Part shown: in pieces, positions 27,201 to 33,686 of the stretch | Numbering within the stretch: position 1 is the stretch's first letter | Layout of the letters: each line of letters opens with the position of its first letter | NCBI GenBank assembly: GCA_036733925.1 | Contig: DAIMZO010000006.1 | Span: 24,748-88,747, forward strand | Direction: 5' to 3' | Length of the DNA stretch: 64,000 nucleotides | Source: UBA2897 sp036733925 | GTDB lineage: Bacteria > Bacillota > Negativicutes > Selenomonadales > Selenomonadaceae | Translations under genes and position numbers: made by a program | The notes under the pieces: generated by a model | The model's database searches: none | What the model saw: the letters and a program-made list of their open reading frames with translations, nothing else | What the model was told of the DNA's origin: nothing

Positions 27201-27681
27201 TGTTGACGCCATGCACAAGATTGAGATTTACCAGCGCATCGCGGCCATCCGCACGAATGAAGAGATCCGCAATCTGCTCGACGAGCTCATCGACCGTTTC
27301 GGGGAGCCGACGAAGCCGGTCATGCACCTGCTTGAGATAGCGCGGATCAAGAACTACGCACGCGACCTCTACATCACGTCCATCAAGCAGCTGCCGAAGG
27401 CTGTGGACTTCACGTTTCTGCCGGGGCATCGGCTGAAGGTGCAGAACCTCGTCGAGCTTGACCGGACGTTCGGCAAGAGCATGAAGCCGCTCGCGGAGGG
27501 CAAGGGCTACCGCTTCATCCTGCATCCGAAGTCGATGGCGAATATCACGAACGCCGTCACGCGCATCCTGATGCTCATGGCGGAGGATGATGGCAAGGGT
27601 AGCGCCCAGAAAGAAGAAAACGATGCTGTGGCAGCTGCGGCAGAGGCCGTGTCACAGGGAAGGGAGGCCGTAAAGGCATGA
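24298..27681 (+). CDS. mfd: Transcription-repair coupling factor
   Basis: 1127-residue SF2 translocase that removes RNA polymerase stalled at DNA lesions and recruits UvrA. Parts in order: a UvrB-homology region (residues 1-340), an RNA-polymerase-interaction domain (YVVHEAHGIGKY near 435), translocase lobes with Walker A GDVGFGKTE near 580 and the DEEQ box near 680, the SATPIPRTL motif, a TRG motif region (VGRSHHMAFAY) and a C-terminal TRCF domain. AAAGGAG precedes the ATG. It overlaps the next gene by 4 bp. Confidence 0.97.
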   Translation: MQALFRALAEEKAAAELAARFEGGPCSAFVYGMSGAWKHAIFAMCYDHHPQPTVLLVQNQKAAAEWREDFLSLLPGTRVVELPALDNMQVNAAARSMERAAKRMEVLARLMRKENVIVLATAEAAVQKGMSRKDFERLSVHLEIGDVMERETLLARLVDLGYESVPEVETRGQFSARGGIVDVFSIHAEHPARIEFFDDEIDSLRAFDLETKRSLQNIGKVDILPVAQTDAAGKPELFLSYLDGKGAVLIDEPLRVREAIRTKVKENPELKGKIYSWENLVSAAEGNRVFYLALLLQQVHGAELDATISITATAMTPFQRQMDLLESEAGRWLGAKQRVLILLGTREKAESLREFFARKRIPSLVVADDAVLRPDCLNLAVGTLIGGFELTSDRLVVVTEKDIFGHQKHRRVTHTANTGERISHFREIRPGDYVVHEAHGIGKYLGVVTLEVGGVHKDYLHIQYGGDDKLYVPTDQVQLLQKYIGAEGEVPRLSRMGGTEWTKAKNRARKSVEDIAKKLIEIYAKRKDAEGFAFSPDDASQREFEDAFPYQETEDQLRAAAEIKADMEKPRPMDRLLCGDVGFGKTEVAIRAAYKAVMDGKQVAVLVPTTVLAMQHYQTFSERFHGFLPTVDVICRFRTPKEQKATLEKVEQGDVDILIGTHAILNQKKVHFKDLGLLIVDEEQRFGVKQKDKIRGLAAGLDVLTLSATPIPRTLHMSLVGARDMSLIETAPAERFPVQTYVVENNDQILQNAIRREIKRGGQIYFIYDRVATIGHMRDRLKALVPEARIGVAHGQMPEEILESVMMDFYEGNYDVLLATSIVENGLDVANANTIIVYNADHFGLSQLYQMRGRVGRSHHMAFAYFVYQADKVLTETAEKRLHAMKEFAELGAGFKIAMRDLEIRGAGNLLGAQQHGHIASVGFEMYCKLLEEAVERLQKGKEAVKEEEKPEPLLTLTVEAYLDGGYIVDAMHKIEIYQRIAAIRTNEEIRNLLDELIDRFGEPTKPVMHLLEIARIKNYARDLYITSIKQLPKAVDFTFLPGHRLKVQNLVELDRTFGKSMKPLAEGKGYRFILHPKSMANITNAVTRILMLMAEDDGKGSAQKEENDAVAAAAEAVSQGREAVKA

Positions 27682-28391
27682 AGAAAGAGGAGACGAGCGG
27701 GATGCTCACGGTTGCCGGGATCGGTCCGGGACGGGCCGGCCTCGTCACGCGTGAGACATGGCAGCTGCTGCAGAATGCAGAGCATGTCGTCCTGCGCACG
27801 AAGATCCACCCGACCGTCGCGGCGCTCGACGCGGCAGGGATTTCTTATGAAACCTACGACAACCGCTATGAACACGCAGAGGATTTCGAGGCGCTCTACA
27901 CGTCGATTGCGCGCGACCTGCTCATGCGGGCGGAACACGGCGAGCATATCGTTTATGCGGTGCCGGGCAGTCCGCTCGTCGCGGAGCGCACGGTCGTGCT
28001 GCTGCGCGAGCATGCGGCAGAGCATCCGTCGGTTGACCTGCGCATCCTGCCGGGCATGAGCTTTGTCGAGGTGCTCTACACGCGCCTTGGCTTCGACCCA
28101 GTCGACGGCATGACGCTGCTCGACGCGATGGACGCGATGCAGATGGACCATGCCTCGAGGCAGAATCTCATCATCACGCAGGTCTGGAACGCAGGCATCG
28201 CCTCGGATCTGAAGCTCGCGCTGATGGATCTTTACGGCGATGAGTACCCTGTGACCTATGTGCACAATCTCGCGCTGCCGGACGAGTCCATCCGCGAGCT
28301 GCCGCTCTACGAGCTTGACCGCCAGCACGATATCGACCATCTGACGACGCTTTTCCTGCGTCGGAAAGAGGAAGGAGAGGAAGAAGCATGA
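27678..28391 (+). CDS. YabN-type tetrapyrrole methylase domain protein, lacking MazG
   Basis: 237 residues corresponding to the N-terminal domain of Bacillus YabN: VAGIGPGRAGLVT at the start, YAVPGSPLVAERT near 95, then ILPGMSFVEVLYTRLG. In YabN this is followed by a MazG nucleotide pyrophosphohydrolase domain; here the gene stops and an SDR gene begins (ATGA overlap). No MazG sequence was seen in the other frames. What the methylase domain acts on is not known. The position directly after mfd matches yabN in Bacillus. Confidence 0.8.
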   Translation: MKKEETSGMLTVAGIGPGRAGLVTRETWQLLQNAEHVVLRTKIHPTVAALDAAGISYETYDNRYEHAEDFEALYTSIARDLLMRAEHGEHIVYAVPGSPLVAERTVVLLREHAAEHPSVDLRILPGMSFVEVLYTRLGFDPVDGMTLLDAMDAMQMDHASRQNLIITQVWNAGIASDLKLALMDLYGDEYPVTYVHNLALPDESIRELPLYELDRQHDIDHLTTLFLRRKEEGEEEA

Positions 28392-29182
28392 AGGATATGG
28401 CAGGGAAGTCCATCCTGATTTCTGGCGGCACGAGCGGCATCGGCTTTGAGACCGCCCGCGAGCTGCTGCTGAGCGGCGCGAACGTCGTGCTCATGGCGCG
28501 CGACCATATCCGCGGGGCGAAAGCCATCCGCGAGCTGATGAAGCTTGCCGCACAGGCAAAAAAAGAGGGAACGGTCGAGAAAATCGGCCGGGCCATGTTC
28601 TCGGCGGGCGACGTCCGGCATAAGGCGGACTGCGAATCGGCCGTGGCCTTCACGGTCAAAGCATTCGGCGGGCTCGATGGCCTCGTCTGTTCCGCCGGCA
28701 TATACCGCGAGGGGGAACTCGAGGCACTCAGCGAGGACGAGCTCGACGCCGTGTTTGATACGAACGCCAAGGGCACAATCCTCCTCGCCCAGGCGGCGCT
28801 GCCCGCGCTGAAGGCATCGAAAGGCGCAATCGTCAACGTGTCGTCGGATGCCGGCGTGCATGGCAATTACTTTGCCGCGGCCTACTGTGCGAGCAAGGGG
28901 GCGGTCTGCCTGTTCACGCGGGCGCTCGCGCTCGAGACCGCAAAGGACGGCGTGCGCGTCAACGCCGTGGCACCCGGGGATATCGATACGCCGCTGACGG
29001 TGGAGCAGCTGAAGAACGCTGCAGATCCGCAGAAGGCAGCGCGGGAGATGGCCGCGGTCTATCCGCTCGGCCGTATCGGCAAGGCCAGCGAAGTCGCACC
29101 GGCCATCGTATTCCTGCTTTCCCCGTCGGCCGCTTTCATAACCGGTGCAATCTGGTCTATTGATGGTGGATTAACGGCTTAA
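28388..29182 (+). CDS. Short-chain dehydrogenase/reductase
   Basis: 264-residue Rossmann-fold oxidoreductase. The cofactor loop is GGTSGIGFETA, NAG-type motif CSAGIYREG, catalytic Ser in NVSSDAG, and YCASKGA (Tyr and Lys). The C-terminal FITGAIWSIDGGLTA is typical of classical SDRs. Substrate unknown. It overlaps the yabN-like gene by 4 bp, so it is translated from the mfd operon mRNA. It is not part of the usual Bacillus gene order and looks like an insert replacing MazG and the sporulation genes. Confidence 0.88.
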   Translation: MKDMAGKSILISGGTSGIGFETARELLLSGANVVLMARDHIRGAKAIRELMKLAAQAKKEGTVEKIGRAMFSAGDVRHKADCESAVAFTVKAFGGLDGLVCSAGIYREGELEALSEDELDAVFDTNAKGTILLAQAALPALKASKGAIVNVSSDAGVHGNYFAAAYCASKGAVCLFTRALALETAKDGVRVNAVAPGDIDTPLTVEQLKNAADPQKAAREMAAVYPLGRIGKASEVAPAIVFLLSPSAAFITGAIWSIDGGLTA

Positions 29183-29287
29183 AGTATGCTACAATAAAGA
29201 GAAAGCATAGAATTTGCTTTTCATGTTCGGCAAATACCTTGAACGGGGAGAAGCATTGATATAGCGGAGAACGGAGGCACTGGACGG

Positions 29288-30421
29288 TTGAAGAAACGAA
29301 TCCTGATTTTGACCGCGTCCATCGGTGCGGGGCATATCAAGGCGGCAGAGGCCGTTGCCAAAGAGCTCCGGCGGCTCGAACCGGAGGCCGAAATCCAGAT
29401 GATCGACTTCATGAGCCGCAAGGTTTCCATCATCCATTGGCTGATGAAGGAGATCTACCTGAAGATGCTCGCCTTCGTGCCGAATCTCTACGACGTCTTC
29501 TATAAGATCGCCGGCGGGAAGTCGAGCGGCTGCCTCGTGCGGCACGCATTCGCGCTCGTCATGGTGCCGGTCATGCGGCGGCTCGTGCGGCGGTGCTGTC
29601 CGGATATCGTCGTCTGCACGCACCCGTTCCCTGAGGGAGCGGCTGTTGCACTGCGGCAGCGTTTCGGGGCGGAGTTCCAGCTGTCAGTGGTCATGACGGA
29701 CTATTCGCTGCACTCGATTTGGCTGTATCCGGACGTCGACCAGTATTTCCTCGCCATTCCGCCGATGCGCGATGGGATGCTCGCGCGCGGCTTTGATGCG
29801 TCAAGGCTTTTTGTCACGGGAATTCCCGTGGATACGGATCTCGTAGATCTGCCATCCCGTGAGGCCGTGCGTGCGGAGCTCCATCTCCCGCAGAATCAGC
29901 CGGTAATTTTGCTGATGGGGGGAGGACTTGGGCTCGGCGGCATCGAACCTATGTTAAAAGACCTTGAGACGATTTCTCAGTCACTGACGTTCCTCGTCGT
30001 CGCCGGGAAGAACGAGCGCCTGCTCGCGCGGGTTCGCGCCTATGCGCGGCACTCGAAGCATCATATCACCGCGTTCGGCTACACAGGTCGCGTGCATGCG
30101 CTCATGCGTGTGTCGGACATCCTCGTGACGAAGCCGGGCGCGCTGACGATGAGCGAGGCGTTTGCACTCGGCCTGCCGATGCTTCTGCATGACCCGATTC
30201 CCGGGCCAGAGACCGAGAATGCCATTTACGCGACCCGGCACCACGCAGCGCTCTGGCTGCATCCGGGCGAACGTCTTGCCCCTGTCGCCTGCGAGCTCCT
30301 GAAGGAGCAGAGGCTCAGCGCGATGGGCGGTGCGGCGAAAATGCTCGCAAGGCCATTGGCGGCCCGGGATGCGGCCGCAGAAATCCTGAGGGGATGCGAC
30401 GAGAATCCGGCAGGAGAATAG
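29288..30421 (+). CDS. MGDG synthase / UgtP-type glycosyltransferase
   Basis: 377-residue GT-B glycosyltransferase. It has the N-terminal LTASIGAGHIKAAEAVAKEL signature of the MGDG-synthase N-domain. A UDP-sugar-binding C-terminal half contains LLMGGGLGLGG, FGYTGRVHALM and TKPGALTMSEAFALGLPM. Relatives such as UgtP and plant MGD1 move glucose or galactose to diacylglycerol. The acceptor here is unproven, as a MurG-like role is also possible. The start is a TTG with GGAGG 10 bases upstream. Confidence 0.85.
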   Translation: MKKRILILTASIGAGHIKAAEAVAKELRRLEPEAEIQMIDFMSRKVSIIHWLMKEIYLKMLAFVPNLYDVFYKIAGGKSSGCLVRHAFALVMVPVMRRLVRRCCPDIVVCTHPFPEGAAVALRQRFGAEFQLSVVMTDYSLHSIWLYPDVDQYFLAIPPMRDGMLARGFDASRLFVTGIPVDTDLVDLPSREAVRAELHLPQNQPVILLMGGGLGLGGIEPMLKDLETISQSLTFLVVAGKNERLLARVRAYARHSKHHITAFGYTGRVHALMRVSDILVTKPGALTMSEAFALGLPMLLHDPIPGPETENAIYATRHHAALWLHPGERLAPVACELLKEQRLSAMGGAAKMLARPLAARDAAAEILRGCDENPAGE

Positions 30422-30465
30422 GAAGCCCTGCCACCCACTGTCCCTCGATGAAGTTTGGTGATAAC

Positions 30466-30963
30466 ATGTCGATGATCAAACTGGAATACAATGCGGCGAG
30501 GCAGTTCATCTGCCCGGGATGCGGGGAACCGCTTCAAAAAAAAGAAGGCGGTGCCGTGCGTATCGAAAATGGACGGGCGGATATGTCCGCGACGCTGCCG
30601 AAATACATCTGCGACCATTGCGGCACCTATTATCAGGAGCTGCTGCGCTCCGGGTATTACGATGTCTTTCCGTTGGAGAAAAAGGACAGGGAAAAGCCAT
30701 CGGAGCCAAGCGGCACGCAGAAGAAGGGCCGTCTAATCCGTACCGGGGATCTCGAGCCGATGAAGCTCGTGCGCGGTGCGGATGGCAAATGCGTCTGCCC
30801 GCGCTGCGGCGAGCGCATGGACTATGTCGAGGGACAGCCGGTGCGCCTCGTCGATGGCAAGCCCGATATGGAGAATGTCAAAGACCATTTCCGCTGCCCG
30901 TACTGCCACTCCGTCTATCGGCGCATTGCGACGACGGATTATTTTCAATGGTCGGAAAAGTGA
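30466..30963 (+). CDS. Tandem zinc-ribbon protein of unknown function
   Basis: About 165 residues built of two similar halves. Each has a CPxCG knuckle, a Gly/Val-rich turn (GGAVRIENGRADM in the first, GQPVRLVDGKPDM in the second), then a CxxC/H (CDHCG, CPYCH). Two copies of the same zinc-binding unit, joined by a charged linker (KKDREKPSEPSG), point to an internal duplication. No family recognised. The start at 30466 is chosen over an upstream in-frame ATG (30394), which overlaps the glycosyltransferase; the ribosome site is weak. Confidence 0.65.
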   Translation: MSMIKLEYNAARQFICPGCGEPLQKKEGGAVRIENGRADMSATLPKYICDHCGTYYQELLRSGYYDVFPLEKKDREKPSEPSGTQKKGRLIRTGDLEPMKLVRGADGKCVCPRCGERMDYVEGQPVRLVDGKPDMENVKDHFRCPYCHSVYRRIATTDYFQWSEK

Positions 30964-31067
30964 AGTCAGGAAAAGGATTGGATGATACAGACCTTGCGGC
31001 GAATCGGAATCATAGGAAAAACGGTAACACTTGACATTGGAAGGAAACCGGGAAAGGAGGAAGGCTG

Positions 31068-31388
31068 ATGGAACATAGAGCCAATCAGATGGGCAAGAAC
31101 GGCCGTTCGCACCGGACGATGAACTGGTTCCTCATCCTTCTTGCCGTCATCATTGTATATTTTGCGAGCATCCTTGTTTCGCAGGGCCTGCATCTGAGGC
31201 AGGTCAGCGCAGACCAGCTCGAGGCGGAAGCTCGCCTGCAGCAGGCGCAGCAGGAGAACACGCGCCTGCTGCAGGAGAAGGCCGACCTCGGCAAGATCGA
31301 TTATATCGAGAAGATTGCGCGCGAAGAGCTCGGCATGACGAAGCACGGCGAGCTGCCCTACCGCTCCGGGAAGACGGAGCAGAAGTGA
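31068..31388 (+). CDS. divIC: Septum formation initiator (DivIC/FtsB family)
   Basis: 106-residue bitopic membrane protein. A basic cytoplasmic tail is followed by a transmembrane helix at about 20-40 and a leucine-zipper-like coiled coil at about 45-80 (ADQLEAEARLQQAQQENTRL). It ends in the conserved ARE-ELGM motif. It bridges FtsL and the division machinery. The position between the mfd region and yabR is as in Bacillus. A strong ribosome site (GAAAGGAGGAAGG) precedes the ATG. Confidence 0.88.
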   Translation: MEHRANQMGKNGRSHRTMNWFLILLAVIIVYFASILVSQGLHLRQVSADQLEAEARLQQAQQENTRLLQEKADLGKIDYIEKIAREELGMTKHGELPYRSGKTEQK

Positions 31389-31406
31389 CGGAATTTCGCT
31401 TCTGCC

Positions 31407-31436
31407 TTGACACGATTTCGCCTGCAAGCGTATAAT
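31407..31436 (+). promoter_or_regulatory. Promoter of yabR
   Basis: TTGACA and TATAAT with an 18-bp spacer, both perfect to consensus. A small perfect hairpin (31462-31479) lies in the leader just before the GAGGAGG ribosome site and may influence translation. Confidence 0.85.
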
Positions 31437-31497
31437 ATGCCTTGTATCAGCAAAATAGCGCGGAGAGGGTATCCTCTCCAAGAGGAGGAAACGGAAT

Positions 31498-31944
31498 TTG
31501 TCGATCGAAGTTGGCAGTGTCGTTGAGGGTGTCGTCACGGGCATCACGAACTTTGGTGCCTTTGTCGAGCTGCCGGAGGGGAAGACCGGACTCGTGCATA
31601 TCTCCGAAGTGGCGGATGACTACGTGAAGGATATCCACGACTATCTGCAGGAACAGGAAAAGATCAAGGTCAAGGTGCTCAGCGTGGATGAGCGCGGAAG
31701 GGTCGCGCTGTCCATCAAGCGTCTGCAGGCTCAGACGGAGAACCAGGGCCAGCGTTCCTCCGCGCCGCATGGCCACGGGCAGGGGCATCATGATTTCCAT
31801 CGCGGCGGCCGCCGCGGCGGCTACAACGCGGCTTTTGAGGACAAGCTCTCGCGCTTCTTGAAGGACAGTGACGCGCGCCTGACGGATCTGCGCCGCAAGA
31901 CGGACTCGAAGCGCGGCGGGCGCGGTTCGCGCCGTTCGAATTGA
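31498..31944 (+). CDS. yabR: S1 RNA-binding domain protein (YabR-like)
   Basis: 148 residues. Residues 1-75 form one S1 domain (VGSVVEGVVTGITNFGAFVELPEG, then GLVHISEVADDYV). A basic, Gly/Arg/His-rich tail (GHGQGHHDFHRGGRRGG) follows and probably adds RNA affinity. The start is a TTG 9 bases after GAGGAGG. The gene has its own consensus promoter and terminator, suggesting high expression. Its place before tilS matches Bacillus. Confidence 0.88.
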   Translation: MSIEVGSVVEGVVTGITNFGAFVELPEGKTGLVHISEVADDYVKDIHDYLQEQEKIKVKVLSVDERGRVALSIKRLQAQTENQGQRSSAPHGHGQGHHDFHRGGRRGGYNAAFEDKLSRFLKDSDARLTDLRRKTDSKRGGRGSRRSN

Positions 31945-31973
31945 CCTGAGCAGGGAAGCAGGCATCTTCCCTG

Positions 31974-32000
31974 AAAGCACTCTGTGGCAGAGTGCTTTTT
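31974..32000 (+). terminator. Terminator after yabR
   Basis: A perfect 11-bp stem (31974-31984 with 31988-31998), 3-base loop and five Ts. Confidence 0.9.
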
Positions 32001-32031
32001 CGTATTAAATCGGCGGGGAGGAGACTTCGCG

Positions 32032-33054
32032 ATGCGCAGAATGCATACGGTGAACGGATTCATCCAGCAGACGGCCGTTTTCGCGCGCGCGCATGCCTTG
32101 TGGAAGGAGGGCGATGGCATCGTCATCGCTTGTTCCGGGGGGCCCGACTCTCTCTCGCTCGCCGATGTCCTGCTCCGCATGCAGAGGATGTTCCGCCTGC
32201 GTCTCGTGCTCGCGCATTTCGAGCATGGCATACGCGGTGAGGCGTCCAGAGGGGACGCGCGCTTTGTTCGAGATTGGGCACGGGAAAAAGGCGTGCCGTT
32301 TGAATGCGGTTCGGCGGATATCCCGGCACTTGCTCGGGCGAGCGCCAGATCCCTTGAGACCGAGGCGCGCGTCCGCCGCTACGCATTCCTTGAGCAGGTG
32401 CGCATTGCGTATGGCTTTCAGTCCATCGCGACCGCGCATCACGCGGACGATCAGGCCGAGACGGTGCTGCTGCACTTGCTGCGCGGTGCCGGTACGGCAG
32501 GTCTTGCCGGCATCCGGCCGAAAAGCCGGTTGGAGTTTGCCGGTGAGGACGTAGCGGGGTATCTGGTTCGGCCCTTTCTCGGCGTGACGAAGGCCGAGAT
32601 TGCCGCCTACTGCGTCATGGCAGGGCTCCATCCCCGCCACGATGCGACGAACGACGAAACGGACGCCATGCGGAACCGCGTGCGGCTCGAGCTGCTGCCG
32701 CAGCTCAAGCGGTACAATCCGCAGATCACCGAGGCGCTCGGGCGGCTCAGCGATGTCGCATCCGATGATCAAGACGCGCTCGAGGCTTGGGCTTCGCGCG
32801 TTGTGCTGCCTCCTCGGGTCGAGGATCTGCGGCGCCTGCCGCGCGCGGTCGCACGTCTTGTCGTCAGGCGCTATTGGCGCGAGACGACGGGGAGTGCGCA
32901 GGATCTGCCCTTTGAGGCCGTGAACCGCGTGCTGCGCCTTGCCGCGAAATACCGGAACAGCGGACTTGAGCAGCTGCCGCATCATGCAGCGGCGGTCTGC
33001 CAGGATGGATATTGTATCATTCAGATAAGCAACAAAAGAAAAGAGGAACAATAA
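32032..33054 (+). CDS. tilS: tRNA(Ile)-lysidine synthetase, short form
   Basis: Modifies C34 of the CAU-anticodon tRNA-Ile to lysidine so that it reads AUA. PP-loop SGGPDSLSL at about 40-48, then HFEHGIRG, the tRNA-recognition TAHHADDQAET segment and RNRVRLELLP. At 340 residues it is shorter than the 430-470 of E. coli and Bacillus TilS; the C-terminal domain seems absent, as in the Aquifex enzyme. The ATG follows GGGGAGGAG. It overlaps nothing and is closely followed by hprT. Confidence 0.9.
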   Translation: MRRMHTVNGFIQQTAVFARAHALWKEGDGIVIACSGGPDSLSLADVLLRMQRMFRLRLVLAHFEHGIRGEASRGDARFVRDWAREKGVPFECGSADIPALARASARSLETEARVRRYAFLEQVRIAYGFQSIATAHHADDQAETVLLHLLRGAGTAGLAGIRPKSRLEFAGEDVAGYLVRPFLGVTKAEIAAYCVMAGLHPRHDATNDETDAMRNRVRLELLPQLKRYNPQITEALGRLSDVASDDQDALEAWASRVVLPPRVEDLRRLPRAVARLVVRRYWRETTGSAQDLPFEAVNRVLRLAAKYRNSGLEQLPHHAAAVCQDGYCIIQISNKRKEEQ

Positions 33055-33056
33055 GC

Positions 33057-33617
33057 ATGATCAGCCAGAACATGGATCAGGATATCCTGAAGGTCGTTTA
33101 CAGCGAGCAGCAGCTCCACGACAAAGTCGCGGCGCTCGGCGCGCAGATTACGGCGGACTATAAGGATGCCAAGGAGGATATCTTCTGCGTGGGCATCTTG
33201 AAGGGCGCCGCGGTATTTTACACCGACCTCGTGCGGGAGATCAAGCTGCCGGTGAGCTTCGACTTCATGATCGCTTCGAGCTATGGCAACGGCACATCGA
33301 CGAGCGGCACGGTGAAGATCCTGAAGGATCTCGACTACGACATCGAGAACAAGCACCTGATCGTCATCGAGGACATCATCGACTCGGGCACGACAATGCA
33401 CTATCTGATGAAATACTTCAAGCAGCGCAAGCCGAAGAGCGTCAAGCTCTGCGCGCTGCTCTCGAAGCCGTCGCGCCGCACGGTGGACGTCGATATCGAC
33501 TATTGCGGCTTTGAAGTGCCGGATGAGTTCCTGGTCGGCTATGGCCTCGACTATGCGGAGAAATACCGCAATCTCCCGTATATCGGCGTATTGAAGCCGG
33601 AGGTTTATGCAGAGTAA
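33057..33617 (+). CDS. hpt: Hypoxanthine phosphoribosyltransferase
   Basis: Purine salvage enzyme, 186 residues. The PRPP-binding motif VIEDIIDSGTTM lies near residue 103, the ILKGAAVFYTDL loop near 45, and the base-binding region YCGFEVPDEFLVGYGLDYAEKYRNLP at the C-terminal end. It starts at ATG 33057, two bases after tilS, with GAGGAA upstream. The tilS-hprT-ftsH order is the classical Firmicute arrangement. Confidence 0.95.
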   Translation: MISQNMDQDILKVVYSEQQLHDKVAALGAQITADYKDAKEDIFCVGILKGAAVFYTDLVREIKLPVSFDFMIASSYGNGTSTSGTVKILKDLDYDIENKHLIVIEDIIDSGTTMHYLMKYFKQRKPKSVKLCALLSKPSRRTVDVDIDYCGFEVPDEFLVGYGLDYAEKYRNLPYIGVLKPEVYAE

Positions 33618-33686
33618 GAGTAATGGAAACGTGAAGGGGCAGGCGCCCTGCCATGGTTCCGTTCTCCCGAAAAAGGAGGACGTAGG

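Noticed and set aside
25222..27525. A 767-codon minus-strand frame
   Set aside because: Mirror of mfd. The composition is rich in Arg, Leu and Asp, as expected for the antisense of GC-rich coding sequence.
31462..31479. Small perfect hairpin before yabR as a riboswitch
   Set aside because: A 7-bp stem alone, with no conserved motif or alternative structure; kept only as a note under the promoter.
33621..33668. GC-rich hairpin between hpt and ftsH as a terminator
   Set aside because: No T-run, and it lies within a tight operon; perhaps only an mRNA structure.
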